Under the pieces are notes generated by a model. That model was not told the origin of the DNA and did no database searches. It saw only the letters and a list, made by a program, of their open reading frames with translations. From Rhizobium leguminosarum (GTDB lineage Bacteria; Pseudomonadota; Alphaproteobacteria; Rhizobiales; Rhizobiaceae), in contig NZ_CP025016.1 of NCBI RefSeq assembly GCF_002953715.1, positions 1 to 64,000 on the forward strand: a stretch of 64,000 nt of DNA, written 5' to 3'. How positions within the stretch are numbered: position 1 is the stretch's first letter; each line of letters begins with the position of its first letter. Position numbers and translations under genes: made by a program. This document shows positions 26,647 through 37,527 of this stretch, in pieces.

Positions 26647-26652
26647 ATTATA
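26647..26652 (-). promoter_or_regulatory. -10 box of the nicA promoter
   Basis: On the minus strand a perfect TATAAT hexamer (26652-26647), about 145 bp upstream of nicA. It is separated by only 4 bp from the palindrome AAGCGTATACGCTT, which thus occupies the -35/-10 spacer. Confidence 0.6.
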
Positions 26653-26656
26653 TAAA

Positions 26657-26670
26657 AAGCGTATACGCTT
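26657..26670. promoter_or_regulatory. NicR-type operator at the nicA promoter
   Basis: AAGCGTATACGCTT is a perfect 14-bp palindrome. It sits just upstream of the nicA -10 box and shares a 12-bp core with the site at the nicC promoter. A MarR dimer bound here would block RNA polymerase. Assignment to the encoded NicR-like protein is inferred from context. Confidence 0.7.
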
Positions 26671-26775
26671 CATATGGTAAGCCTGCAAGCCAAATTTTGC
26701 CGTTGCAAACGGCGAGAAACCCGGTAGGCTTTGATTTAATAATTGCAAACTCGACAAAAACCGGATGCCGAGCGC

Positions 26776-28795
<2,020 letters not shown>

Positions 28796-28799
28796 CCGG

Positions 28800-28835
28800 C
28801 AGCGGCGGATCAGGCGATCCGCCGCTGTTTCTTTT
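28800..28835 (+). terminator. Intrinsic terminator between nicD and nicE
   Basis: A perfect 12-bp stem (CAGCGGCGGATC, loop AGGC, GATCCGCCGCTG) followed by TTTCTTTT begins 5 bp after the nicD stop. It has the full form of a Rho-independent terminator inside what is otherwise a continuous gene series. Partial read-through or a separate promoter for nicE-nicX is implied. Confidence 0.8.
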
Positions 28836-28857
28836 CCCGTTGTTCGTGAAGCAGAGG

Positions 28858-29619
28858 ATGTCATCCGTGCAGAAATATTACCGTATCGGTCAGATCGTAC
28901 CGAGTTCCAACACCACCATGGAAACCGAAATCCCGGCCATGCTGACGGCGCGGCAGTCCATCCGTCCGGAACGCTTCACCTTCCATTCCAGCCGCATGCG
29001 CATGAAGAAGGTCGTCAAGGAAGAACTGGCGGCGATGGATGCGGAATCCGACCGTTGCGCAATCGAACTGTCCGATGCCCGGGTCGATGTCCTGGGTTAC
29101 GCCTGCCTCGTTGCGATCATGGCTATGGGGCTTGGTTATCATCGCCAGTCCGAAAAACGCCTGACGGGCCGCACGCTGGAAAACGGAACGAATATCCCGG
29201 TCGTCACCAGCGCCGGTGCCCTAATCGAGGGGCTGAAGGTCATGGAGGCGAAGAAGATCGCTGTCGTGGCGCCCTATATGAAGCCGCTCACCGAACTCGT
29301 CGTTGATTATATCCGCGAAGAAGGCTTCGAAGTTGTGGATTGGCGAGCGCTGGAAATTCCCGACAATCTCGATGTCGCGCGCCACGATCCCGATAACCTG
29401 CCGGCCATCGTACAGACGCTCGATCTGACCGATGTCGATGTCATCGTGCTGTCGGCCTGCGTTCAGATGCCGTCTTTGCCGGTGATTGCCAAGGTGGAGG
29501 CGATGACTGGAAAGCCGGTTCTGACAGCCGCGGTCGCTACGACTTACTGCATGCTGAAATCGCTCGGTCTGGAAGCGGTCGTGCCGGGTGCCGGCGCGCT
29601 TCTGTCCGGCGCCTACTAA
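28858..29619 (+). CDS. nicE: Maleate isomerase
   Basis: A 253-residue member of the Asp/Glu racemase superfamily. It converts maleate to fumarate in the last step of nicotinate degradation. The N-terminus KYYRIGQIVPSSNTTMETEIP is characteristic. The two catalytic cysteines are in LGYACLVAIM (about residue 83) and LSACVQMPSLP (about 202), agreeing with Cys82 and Cys200 of the P. putida enzyme. ATG 28858 is used; GTG 28867 has better spacing to AGAGG and gives a start nearer the known protein. It is 11 bp ahead of nicF. Confidence 0.92.
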   Translation: MSSVQKYYRIGQIVPSSNTTMETEIPAMLTARQSIRPERFTFHSSRMRMKKVVKEELAAMDAESDRCAIELSDARVDVLGYACLVAIMAMGLGYHRQSEKRLTGRTLENGTNIPVVTSAGALIEGLKVMEAKKIAVVAPYMKPLTELVVDYIREEGFEVVDWRALEIPDNLDVARHDPDNLPAIVQTLDLTDVDVIVLSACVQMPSLPVIAKVEAMTGKPVLTAAVATTYCMLKSLGLEAVVPGAGALLSGAY

Positions 29620-29629
29620 GGAGACGAGC

Positions 29630-30268
29630 ATGCAAAGCGCCGAAGCGAACTATCAGGGTGTGTGGGGCAACCGGATCGGGTTTGGTAAAAGTCCGGCTCT
29701 TGTCGTTATCGATTTCCTGAAAGCCTATACGATCGAGGGCGCACCTCTTTATGCACCCGGCGTGGTCGATGCGGTCGCGCAGGCGCCCGAACTGATGAAG
29801 GCCGCCCGCGACGCCGGCATTCCTGTCATCCACACGCGCATTCTCTACCTGGCGGAAAACTGCGCAGATGGCGGCATGTGGGTGAAGAAATCGCCTGTCA
29901 TGAAAGCAATGGTCGAGGGCAATGTGCTTGCCGAGTTCTGCGATGAAGTGCAGCCCGCAAAGAGCGAGCTTGTCATTGTCAAACAATATGCCAGCGCCTT
30001 CTTCGGCACCAGTCTGGCGTCGCATCTGCACGCCCAGGGCATCGATACGGTGATCATGGCGGGCTGCTCGACCAGTGGCTGCATCAGGGCAAGTGCCGTC
30101 GATGCGGTTCAATACGGTTTCAGGGCCATCGTCGTGCGCGATTGCGTCGGCGACCGGCATGCCGACCCGCACAATGCCAACCTCTTCGACATCGACAGCA
30201 AATATGGCGACGTCGTCTCGAGGGAGGAGGCGATCGCCGAAATCGCCAAGATCAAGTTCGGTCCGTAA
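29630..30268 (+). CDS. nicF: Maleamate amidohydrolase
   Basis: A 212-residue isochorismatase-fold amidase hydrolysing maleamate to maleate and ammonia. The triad is Asp in LVVIDFLKAYT (about 28), Lys in ELVIVKQYASAFFGT (about 119) and Cys in GCSTSGCIRASAVDA (about 152). The ATG at 29630 has a strong AAGGAG about 8 bases upstream. An in-frame ATG at 29588 lies in nicE and is unlikely. Size and flanking genes match NicF of P. putida. Confidence 0.92.
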   Translation: MQSAEANYQGVWGNRIGFGKSPALVVIDFLKAYTIEGAPLYAPGVVDAVAQAPELMKAARDAGIPVIHTRILYLAENCADGGMWVKKSPVMKAMVEGNVLAEFCDEVQPAKSELVIVKQYASAFFGTSLASHLHAQGIDTVIMAGCSTSGCIRASAVDAVQYGFRAIVVRDCVGDRHADPHNANLFDIDSKYGDVVSREEAIAEIAKIKFGP

Positions 30269-30312
30269 CTGGACGAAACGCCCACGCCTTGAATCAATAT
30301 AAGGGAACAAGC

Positions 30313-31344
30313 ATGGATCATTTCAGCTTCACGGAAATCTGCCTGCATCAGTTGAAGATGTCGGGCGTCCACGAGGGCGAAAAACTCATCGTCCTTACCC
30401 AGGGCAACGAGCGCCTTGATTACGCCGACGCCTTCATGGCGGCGGGTATGCGTCTTGGCGCCAAGATGTATCACATGCGTTTGCCGCCGGTGCCGCCGGC
30501 AGGTGCATGGGCGGTCGGCCAAACTGGACTGGCAGCCATGCCGGAAGCGGTCGAGGCCCTGAAGGCTGCCGACATGTTGATCGATTGCATCTTTCTGCTC
30601 TTCAGCCCGGAACAGATGGCGATCCAGGCGTCCGGCACGCGTATTCTCACCGCTGTGGAACCGCCGGAGCTTCTCGCCCGCATGTTGCCGACAAAGGAAC
30701 TGCGCGAGCGCGTCGAATTTGCCGGTGACCTGCTCTCCAAGGCGAAGATGATGCGGATCACCTCTACGCATGGCACAGATGTAATCTACAAGCTCAACAC
30801 CTATCCTGCCATCACGGAATATGCGTGCACCGACGAACCAGGCCGCTGGGATCACTGGCCGTCTGGCTTCGTGTTCACCGGTGGTGACGACGACGGCGTT
30901 GACGGTACGATCGTCGTTGCTCCGGGCGATATCTTGCTGCCGCAGAATATCTACGTGCGAGACCCGATTATCTATACGATCGAAAATGGTTGGATCACCG
31001 ACATTCGCGGCGGTCTCGACGCCGAGCTGGTCAAATCCTACATGGCAGGTTTCAACGATCCGCGTGGCATGGGTATGAGCCATGTCGGATGGGGCCTCAA
31101 TCAGAACGCCAAGTGGCATCGCATGGTGCCCGGCGAATTCCCGGGCGGCATGGGCATGGAGGCCCGATCCTTCTACGGCAACGTCATGTTTTCGACCGGC
31201 CCGAACAACGAACTGGGCGGTCCAAACGACACAGCCTGCCATCTGGACATCCCGATGCGCAATTGTTCGCTGTTCCTGGATGACGAGCCGATGGTTCTGG
31301 ACGGAGACATCGCCGTCAAGGAAATGCAGCACAAGTTCGGCTGA
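30313..31344 (+). CDS. nicX: 2,5-dihydroxypyridine 5,6-dioxygenase
   Basis: A 343-residue Fe(II) ring-cleavage dioxygenase opening 2,5-dihydroxypyridine to N-formylmaleamate. The three metal ligands can be placed as His257 in GMSHVGWG, and His310 and Asp312 in ACHLDIP. These are the counterparts of His265, His318 and Asp320 of P. putida NicX, with a constant offset of eight. The ATG at 30313 has AAGGGAAC upstream. Full length. It follows nicF by 44 bp. Confidence 0.94.
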   Translation: MDHFSFTEICLHQLKMSGVHEGEKLIVLTQGNERLDYADAFMAAGMRLGAKMYHMRLPPVPPAGAWAVGQTGLAAMPEAVEALKAADMLIDCIFLLFSPEQMAIQASGTRILTAVEPPELLARMLPTKELRERVEFAGDLLSKAKMMRITSTHGTDVIYKLNTYPAITEYACTDEPGRWDHWPSGFVFTGGDDDGVDGTIVVAPGDILLPQNIYVRDPIIYTIENGWITDIRGGLDAELVKSYMAGFNDPRGMGMSHVGWGLNQNAKWHRMVPGEFPGGMGMEARSFYGNVMFSTGPNNELGGPNDTACHLDIPMRNCSLFLDDEPMVLDGDIAVKEMQHKFG

Positions 31345-31396
31345 TTCTTCGGCTTCCGACCGGATTGTATTCGAAGAGACGGAGAAATTTCAGTAG

Positions 31397-31424
31397 CCCC
31401 GGTCGCCGTGAATGGCGGTCGGGG
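31397..31424 (+). other. Stem-loop between nicX and the permease gene
   Basis: An 11-bp stem with two G-U pairs (CCCCGGTCGCC and GGCGGTCGGGG) closes a six-base loop. No T-tract follows, so it is not a standard intrinsic terminator. It may stabilise the nicX messenger end or reduce read-through. The rest of the 180-bp gap shows no operator like those at the nic promoters. Confidence 0.5.
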
Positions 31425-31524
31425 CGCGTCAAACCCGTGCGCTCGCTGTCGAGAGATACAAGGTGGCACAGACCACCGCTTTCGAGCCACAGCGACCAGT
31501 ATGATGTTAAAAAAGAGGGGTACT

Positions 31525-32838
31525 ATGCAGTCACCAATTACAGTTGAAGACGGCCTTAGAATGGCCGGCGTCGGCGCTTTTCAGAAGCGTCTGTTTGTCA
31601 TTTTCGGCCTCGTCTGGGCCGCTGACGCTATGCAGGTTCTGGCGATCGGTTTCAGCGCGCCGTCGATTGCCGCAAGTTTCGGCATCACCGTTCCGCAGGC
31701 ACTGCAGACCGGTACTTTGTTTTTCCTCGGAATGCTCATCGGCGCATTCGTTTTCGGACGGCTGGCAGACAGTATCGGCCGCAGGCCTGTGCTGTTCATC
31801 GCCATCATCCTCGATGCGATCTGCGGGGTTGCCTCAGCTTTCGCCCCGGATCTTCAATGGCTGCTTGTGGCGCGGTTCCTGACGGGCCTTGGTGTCGGCG
31901 GCACACTTCCGGTCGATTATGCCATGATGGCGGAGTTCCTTCCGTCGGATCGGCGCGGCCGTTGGCTGGTTCTGCTCGAAGGCTTCTGGGCGATCGGCAC
32001 CGTCGCACTTGCCCTTCTGGCGCTCGTTGCCGGAACACAAGGTGGTGAAGCCTGGAGGACGATCTTCCTCGTGACCGGTCTTCCTGCCCTGATCGGCGTC
32101 GTGTTGCGCTTCTACGTTCCCGAATCGCCCCTCTATCTCAATCAGCAAGGGCGCTCGGAACAGGCGCGGCAGGTCCTGCAGACGGTCGCCAAGGCGAATG
32201 GTACGAATGTCCAAATTCCGCCGCTCGTGCAGCAGACGCCGCAACGCAAGTCCATAGCCGCCCTTTTTTCCGGCGATCTGCGCCGCCGGACGATTTTCCT
32301 GATGCTCGCCTGGATACTGATCTCGGTCTCCTATTACGGCGTGTTTGTCTATCTGCCGGTGAAGCTCGCGGCCGATGGTTTCGGTTTCGTCCGCGGCCAA
32401 GTCTTCCTCGTCATTTTGGCGATCGCTCAGCTGCCGGGCTATGCACTTGCTGCCTATGGCGTCGAGAGATGGGGGAGGAAGCCCACATTGATCGGCTTCC
32501 TGCTACTCAGTGCCATCGGAACCCTCGCTTACGGGCTGGGGCAGACTGCAGAGATCGTGGTGGCCGCGACTTTGCTGCTCAGCTTTGCGTTGCTGGGCAC
32601 ATGGGGTGCGATCTACGCTTTCACGCCCGAGATTTACCCGACGACGCTTCGGGCCAGCGGGATGGGAATGGCCGGATCGGTCGCACGTTTCGGCGGCCTC
32701 CTGGCGCCTTCGATCGTGGCGCCTCTCATGACGTCGAACTTCGGCCTTGCTCTAGGGGTTATTTCCGGCCTGCTGGTTGTCGCCGCCTTCAGCGTCTGGC
32801 TAATCAACGCGGAATCGAAAGATCGTATCCTCGAGTAA
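31525..32838 (+). CDS. MFS permease, NiaP-like nicotinate transporter
   Basis: A 437-residue major facilitator with twelve predicted helices. It resembles Bacillus NiaP in key stretches: VWAADAMQVLAIGFSAPSI in helix 1, VLLEGFWAIGTVALALLAL, SYYGVFVYLPVKL, AQLPGYALAAYGVERWGRK and GTWGAIYAFTPEIYPT. It differs in type from the NicT of P. putida. Expected to bring nicotinate or a close pyridine into the cell. The ATG at 31525 has GAGGGG upstream; earlier in-frame starts add a non-coding-looking leader. It lies between nicX and the regulator. Confidence 0.85.
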   Translation: MQSPITVEDGLRMAGVGAFQKRLFVIFGLVWAADAMQVLAIGFSAPSIAASFGITVPQALQTGTLFFLGMLIGAFVFGRLADSIGRRPVLFIAIILDAICGVASAFAPDLQWLLVARFLTGLGVGGTLPVDYAMMAEFLPSDRRGRWLVLLEGFWAIGTVALALLALVAGTQGGEAWRTIFLVTGLPALIGVVLRFYVPESPLYLNQQGRSEQARQVLQTVAKANGTNVQIPPLVQQTPQRKSIAALFSGDLRRRTIFLMLAWILISVSYYGVFVYLPVKLAADGFGFVRGQVFLVILAIAQLPGYALAAYGVERWGRKPTLIGFLLLSAIGTLAYGLGQTAEIVVAATLLLSFALLGTWGAIYAFTPEIYPTTLRASGMGMAGSVARFGGLLAPSIVAPLMTSNFGLALGVISGLLVVAAFSVWLINAESKDRILE

Positions 32839-32848
32839 ATCGCCTGCA

Positions 32849-32878
32849 GTCTCGCGGCACACCACTGTGCGGCGAGAC
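32849..32878 (+). other. Stem-loop after the permease gene
   Basis: Stem of 7 bp (GTCTCGC/GCGAGAC), one mismatch and 5 more bp around a CCAC loop, 11 bp after the permease stop. No T-tract. It probably insulates the regulator gene or protects the upstream messenger. Confidence 0.45.
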
Positions 32879-32966
32879 CCTGCCGTCGTCGAAACCGCTC
32901 GTGAACACGATGGTGCCGATCGATCTGCTTGCGATTTGCAGAGTTTTGGAAGAATACAGATTTGAA

Positions 32967-33461
32967 ATGGGAGCGAGCGTCACAACAATGATTGGCGGCG
33001 ATGACAGTAAAGACTCAGGCCGGCGGGATCCTTATCTGGTCACCGAGCAGGTGGGACATCTGCTGCGCAAAGCCTATCAGCGCCATCTCGCCATCTTCCA
33101 GAGCAATGCCAGCGATCCCGACCTCACCTCGGTGCAATTCGTGACGCTCTGCGCCCTGCATGATCTTGGCCCCAGTTCGCAGGTCGAACTCGTGAAGGCC
33201 ACCTCGGTCGACCAGGCAACTATCCGCGGCATCGTCGAAAGACTGAAAGCGCGTGGCCTGATCGATCTTTCCCGTGATGAAGCTGACGGCCGCAAGGTCG
33301 TGATTTCGCTTCTGCCCAAGGGCGAAGCCGTGCTTGAGCAGATGTATCCTCAAGGCCATCTCATCAGCGAAAAGACCATGCGGCGTCTCAACCCGGCCGA
33401 ACGGGTAGCGCTGCTATTCCTTCTGCGCAAGATCGCGGAAGAGGACGAGCAGGTCACTTGA
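32967..33461 (+). CDS. nicR: MarR family regulator, NicR-like
   Basis: A winged-helix repressor of about 164 residues. The dimerisation helix is EQVGHLLRKAYQRHLAIF, the recognition region ATIRGIVERLKARGLI and the wing EADGRKVVISLLPKG. In P. putida the MarR-type NicR represses nic genes and is released by the 6-hydroxynicotinate intermediate. Position in the nic cluster supports the same role. Possible starts are ATG at 32910, 32967 or 32988; none has a strong ribosome site and I use the middle one. Expected operators are the AGCGTATACGCT sites between nicA and nicC. A paralogue is encoded at 11,079-11,567. Confidence 0.88.
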   Translation: MGASVTTMIGGDDSKDSGRRDPYLVTEQVGHLLRKAYQRHLAIFQSNASDPDLTSVQFVTLCALHDLGPSSQVELVKATSVDQATIRGIVERLKARGLIDLSRDEADGRKVVISLLPKGEAVLEQMYPQGHLISEKTMRRLNPAERVALLFLLRKIAEEDEQVT

Positions 33462-33474
33462 AAGCCGAGGAGTC

Positions 33475-34164
33475 ATGCCAGAACCCACCGAAGTATTTTC
33501 GATAGAGATCGACCCGCAATCACAGCCGGTTGGTTCAAGTGGCTTACTCGATCGCAAGGCATCAGTTGCGATCATCCTTCTGGCTGCAGGCAAAGCGAGC
33601 CGCATGGGCAAAGGGGGAGCACATAAACTACTTGCCGAATTCGACGGTGTTCCGCTTGTCCGGCGTGCAGCGCTCGCTGCACTTGGTGCCGATGCCGCCA
33701 CGGTTGCTGTCGTCACCGGCCATCGCCGCAATGAGATCGAAACCGCGCTTTACGGCCTCGATATGCAAGTTGTCGAAAATCCTGATTACGCAACGGGCAT
33801 CGCAAGCTCGCTGGTTGCCGGCTTCGCCGCGCCGGGCGTGCGCAAAGCCGAGGGCGTGCTTGTCATGCTCGCTGACATGCCGGGCGTGACAAGTGTTGAC
33901 CTTGACGCGCTGATCGCAGCGTTTCGGATGTCATCAGGTCAGGTGATCGTGCGTGCGGTTTCCAACGGCAAGCGCGGTAACCCGGTCATCCTGCCACGCA
34001 CTTTGGCGCGGGCGGTGACGGGGCTTGTCGGCGACATCGGCGCGCGGCAACTCATTGAAGCGTCCGGGCTGCCTGTGATCGACGTCGATATCGGGGACGC
34101 GGCGCATTTGGACGTTGATACTCCCCAAGAGGTTGTCGCTGCCGGTGGTGTGCTGCGGGGATAG
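33475..34164 (+). CDS. mocA: Molybdenum cofactor cytidylyltransferase-like protein
   Basis: A 229-residue NTP-transferase with the MobA-like nucleotide motif LLAAGKASRMGKGGAHKLL (about 36-54) and VLVMLADMPGVTSVDLDAL (about 127-145). MocA adds CMP to molybdopterin to form the dinucleotide cofactor used by xanthine-oxidase-type enzymes such as NicB. It starts 13 bp after the regulator stop. Together with xdhC it means the cluster carries its own cofactor supply. A short non-conserved N-terminal extension (about 30 residues) may be an overlong start. Confidence 0.85.
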   Translation: MPEPTEVFSIEIDPQSQPVGSSGLLDRKASVAIILLAAGKASRMGKGGAHKLLAEFDGVPLVRRAALAALGADAATVAVVTGHRRNEIETALYGLDMQVVENPDYATGIASSLVAGFAAPGVRKAEGVLVMLADMPGVTSVDLDALIAAFRMSSGQVIVRAVSNGKRGNPVILPRTLARAVTGLVGDIGARQLIEASGLPVIDVDIGDAAHLDVDTPQEVVAAGGVLRG

Positions 34165-34250
34165 ACATGGACGCTGTTGCTGGACTTAGGAGCTCTAGGC
34201 TTGGCGCCAGAACTAGAACCGCGAAAGTCAGAAGGGTTTCCTGAGGCTAT

Positions 34251-34278
34251 CGACGGTTCGATTCCTATCAAGACCTCC
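34251..34278. repeat. tRNA T-arm-like scar, copy A
   Basis: CGACGGTTCGATTCCTATCA followed by AGACCTCC. Resembles a tRNA 3' part (GGTTCGATTCC) followed by TCAAG. Related copies occur at about 44,934, 45,343, 47,378 and 49,311. No complete tRNA can be folded here. Confidence 0.35.
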
Positions 34279-34312
34279 GGTTCGGCGAATCTTCCAAGAA
34301 GGATTGTCTGGA

Positions 34313-35224
34313 TCAGGCGTTACGCCGCCAATTGCCAGGCGTGGTGCCGACGATAGCTGCAAAGACGCGCGTGAAATGGCTTTGATCCGCGAAGCCGCAG
34401 GCGATGGCCACTTCGGCGAGCGGAGTATTTGAGGTCCGCAAGAGGTCGCGGGCACGGTCTATTCGCTCACGAAGGACCCATTGATAGGGCGTCATACCGG
34501 TCGTCTGACGAAAAGCGCGAATGAAGTAGCCACGTGACAGGTTGCAGACCTGGGCGACGTCGGAAATCGACACGTTGCCATCAAGGTTTTCGAGAAGCAG
34601 ACTTTTCGCCAGATCCTCATGCGCCCGCGAAAGGCTACCCGACCTATCGGAGCCTACCATCGGCCGGCCGCCGTAGCGCTGGACCAGGTAGGTGCCGATG
34701 GCCGTCGTCATTTGTTCGACGAAAAGCGCGTTGGCTTCGTCTGGCTTTTCGAGCGCCGGGATCAGCGCCCGAGCGAGATTGGCAAGCACAATATCTTTTG
34801 ATGCTGTTTCAACTGACAGCGACGTTATGCCGGGCATTTCAGCATCATCGGCAATTTTGCCGAGGGACGCTGGCGAAATTTCAAACAACACGAAATCGAA
34901 AGGACCGCGGAGATCCGCCTTGTAGGCGTCCGACAGATCGCGAATATAGATCGAGTTCTCGGTAAAGTCGTGGGTTGTCGCACGATGTTCGTGGAAGATG
35001 CGCCGCGTGTGGCCACCGAGCGAGGAAACCCCCACGACGAACCCTCGATCGCTTGCCGGTGTCATGACCTGATCGAGTTCAGTGTTGACTGTCGCCTTCC
35101 GAAAGATATCGATGTCTGAACCAAATAGGCTTTGGTTGATCGACAACTGCTTCAACGAGCACCCGAATCCGTCGGTCGAGTTTCCAGTGGAAGATTGGTG
35201 GCGGAGGGGGAGAACTTGGACCAC
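34313..35224 (-). CDS. AraC family transcriptional regulator
   Basis: A 303-residue regulator with the double helix-turn-helix of the AraC/XylS family in the last 100 residues: ISDVAQVCNLSRGYFIRAFR, then PLAEVAIACGFADQSHFTRVF and the terminal GTTPGNWRRNA. The N-terminal 190 residues are a ligand or cupin-type sensing part without recognisable identity. It is encoded convergently with the mocA gene, 148 bp away. Regulated genes are unknown. The N-terminal 25 residues are not typical and the real start may be downstream. Confidence 0.88.
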   Translation of the reverse strand: MVQVLPLRHQSSTGNSTDGFGCSLKQLSINQSLFGSDIDIFRKATVNTELDQVMTPASDRGFVVGVSSLGGHTRRIFHEHRATTHDFTENSIYIRDLSDAYKADLRGPFDFVLFEISPASLGKIADDAEMPGITSLSVETASKDIVLANLARALIPALEKPDEANALFVEQMTTAIGTYLVQRYGGRPMVGSDRSGSLSRAHEDLAKSLLLENLDGNVSISDVAQVCNLSRGYFIRAFRQTTGMTPYQWVLRERIDRARDLLRTSNTPLAEVAIACGFADQSHFTRVFAAIVGTTPGNWRRNA

Positions 35225-35423
35225 GACGCAGTTCTTTCATTTTTAGACACTCGAACACGGGACCTGCCGGCTGTGGTAGCTTTCCCACGCTAAGCTTGCC
35301 TCGCGACAATTTATTAAATCGGCACCGCGAGGATCCTTTTGTTCAAGATTGCCGTTTGAAACCTGTGTAGGAAACTTTGAAGCGCGGCATCTCGTCGGTA
35401 CGGCTATACAGTCCCCAGCCAGG

Positions 35424-36344
35424 ATGATCGAGACACATATGAGTGAAGCGTTGACGGTCAGTGAGAGAATTGCGGCGTGTTTTGGGATTAGTGCCGCAAG
35501 GGCGCTGGCAATCAGGCCTCTTTACGAGGCAAAGCTCGCTGTCGTCCATCTCGAGCACTCCTATGACAATGGCGAACACACAATCGTCCTGCCGGCTGAT
35601 GACGCCTTTCTGGTCACGCTTTATCTCGTCGACGTTGATCATTGCGACGTCCGGCCGGACGGAGCACGGACACCTCTGAAGACCTATTCCAGAGGTTCTA
35701 TGTGTCTCATCAGTCTGAGGAATGGCGCCGCAATTTTGGTTCGTGGCCGCTTCGAAGCACTCGCATTTCATATCCCAAGCGCGCTTTTTATCGAGCTCGC
35801 TGAGGAAGCAGGCGAGCCGCGTATTGATGACCTCACAACCTGCCGCGGGATTGACGATCAGGTGGTCCGTAATATCGGCGGTGCGCTGATTCCGATGTTC
35901 GACATGCCGGACGAGGTCAGGGACACACTGCTTCCTCATATCGGATTAGCGCTAAGCGCCCATCTCGCGCATCGTTACGGGCGGTCCCCCATCCAGCACC
36001 TGTCGGGCACCGGTCGGCTGTCTCCGTTGCAGGAAAAGCGCATCAAGGCGTACATAGCTGCAAACCTATCGGGCGGCACACCGGTCGATAAGATCGCCGA
36101 AGCGTGCGGGTTTTCAGTCGATGAGCTCTGTTCCGGATTTTTGAGCACGACCGGGCAGTCTGTTTCGGAATGGATTGCGTCATATCGAATAAGCAGAGCC
36201 CAGTCGCAACTGAGCAGAACCGGTGAAACCATTGCCCGGATCGCTGAAGAGTGCGGGTTTCCGGACGAAAATGAACTCGTCGCAACCTTCACGAGGGTCG
36301 TGGGGGTGAATCCTGCGGCCTGGCGCTCGAGCAACCGACACTAA
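35424..36344 (+). CDS. AraC-like transcriptional regulator
   Basis: About 306 residues. The C-terminal AraC domain is recognisable in PVDKIAEACGFSVDELCSGF and IARIAEECGFPDENELVATF with the end GVNPAAWRSSNRH, though it diverges more than in the neighbour at 34,313-35,224. The two N-terminal parts share little. I start at the ATG at 35424; a further ATG is at 35439 and a TTG at 35349 opens the frame. The AraC gene pair is divergent (start codons about 200 bp apart). Target genes are not evident. Confidence 0.8.
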   Translation: MIETHMSEALTVSERIAACFGISAARALAIRPLYEAKLAVVHLEHSYDNGEHTIVLPADDAFLVTLYLVDVDHCDVRPDGARTPLKTYSRGSMCLISLRNGAAILVRGRFEALAFHIPSALFIELAEEAGEPRIDDLTTCRGIDDQVVRNIGGALIPMFDMPDEVRDTLLPHIGLALSAHLAHRYGRSPIQHLSGTGRLSPLQEKRIKAYIAANLSGGTPVDKIAEACGFSVDELCSGFLSTTGQSVSEWIASYRISRAQSQLSRTGETIARIAEECGFPDENELVATFTRVVGVNPAAWRSSNRH

Positions 36345-36478
36345 CAGAAAACCATCGAGCAGCACTGCTGGGCTTTGAGCTCAGCTTCGCTCAGGACTGT
36401 CCTGGTGACAGCCAGCTCGGTCGGGTTTGTTCGGCCGGATCCGGGTGCAGCGAAGGCAGCCACACCCGGAGGGTCCAA

Positions 36479-37459
36479 TTAAGCTTGGATAAATGCCAAG
36501 AGGTCGGCGTTCAGGACCTCAGCATGCGTTGTCAGCATGCCGTGCGGATAACCCTGATAGACCTTCAGGGTGCCATTCTGCACCAGTTTGACGGAAAGCT
36601 TGCCAGCGTTGTCGATCGGCACGACCTGATCGTCGTCGCCGTGCATAACGAGCGTCGGAACGGTGATCGCCTTCAGATCTTCTGTCTGGTCGGTCTCGGA
36701 GAAGGCCTTGATCCCATCGTAATGGGCCTTGGCGCTGCCCATCATTCCCTGTCGCCACCAATTCTGGATGACGCCCGGATAGACCTTAGCGTCGGGACGG
36801 TTGAAGCCGTAGAACGGACCGGTGGGGAAATCGACGAATAGCTGTGCGCGGTTCTCGGCCACCCCCTTGCGAATGCCGTCGAAGACCTCCCTTGGAAGAC
36901 CACCCGGATTTGTCTCCGTCTTCAGCATCAGCGGCGGGACGGCGGAAACCAAAACGGCCTTGGCAACGCGGCCAGCGGGCTGGCCAAATTTTGCAACGTA
37001 GCGGGCAACTTCTCCGCCGCCGGTTGAATGGCCGATATGAACGGCATTCTTCAGATCGAGCGCTTCGACGACGGCGAAGGCATCGGCGGCATAGTGGTCC
37101 ATGTCGTGACCGTCAGAAACTTGAGCAGAGCGGCCGTGACCACGGCGGTCATGGGCGACGACGCGGAAGCCCTTTGCCAGGAAGAACAGCATCTGCGCAT
37201 CCCAATCGTCCGAGGAGAGCGGCCAGCCATGGTGGAAGACGATCGGCTGGGCATCCTTCGGACCCCAATCCTTGTAGAAGATTTCGACGCCGTCCTTGGT
37301 GGTGATATAGCCCATTGTATTATCTCCTTTGGCTGGGGTGGTGGTCGAAGCACCGTTGGCCGCCAGGCCAAACGCTGTGGGAACTACCATGGCGACTGCG
37401 GCAGCGGCTCCGGAAAGCAATGCGCTGCGGCGGGTGATGGAGGGGAAGTTCTCGGTCAT
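36479..37459 (-). CDS. Alpha/beta hydrolase (chloroperoxidase/arylesterase type) with Tat leader
   Basis: A 326-residue hydrolase with a leader of about 48 residues carrying [19 protein letters not shown], a twin-arginine signal. After it the protein starts [18 protein letters not shown], the typical start of cofactor-free haloperoxidases, suggesting fusion of an export leader to a normally cytoplasmic form. The oxyanion and His-Gly segment is [13 protein letters not shown]. The nucleophile Ser is in [14 protein letters not shown], the acid in [11 protein letters not shown] and the His in YPHGMLTTH. Third gene of the DoxX-MFS-hydrolase operon, 68 bp after the MFS stop. Confidence 0.9.
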   Translation of the reverse strand: MTENFPSITRRSALLSGAAAAVAMVVPTAFGLAANGASTTTPAKGDNTMGYITTKDGVEIFYKDWGPKDAQPIVFHHGWPLSSDDWDAQMLFFLAKGFRVVAHDRRGHGRSAQVSDGHDMDHYAADAFAVVEALDLKNAVHIGHSTGGGEVARYVAKFGQPAGRVAKAVLVSAVPPLMLKTETNPGGLPREVFDGIRKGVAENRAQLFVDFPTGPFYGFNRPDAKVYPGVIQNWWRQGMMGSAKAHYDGIKAFSETDQTEDLKAITVPTLVMHGDDDQVVPIDNAGKLSVKLVQNGTLKVYQGYPHGMLTTHAEVLNADLLAFIQA

Positions 37460-37527
37460 TGTCGCGTACCGTGATCCTTTGATGGCTATGATTCGAGGGT
37501 AGTGGTGGATGCCGCTCTCCCGCGTTG

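Noticed and set aside
32469-32966. Upstream extension of the NicR-like frame into the permease gene
   Set aside because: The extension is a shadow of the permease coding region; MarR proteins are about 160 residues.
36430-36480. Inverted repeat CCGGGTG...CACCCGG after the AraC-like gene as terminator
   Set aside because: Loop of 16 bases and no T-tract; too weak to list.
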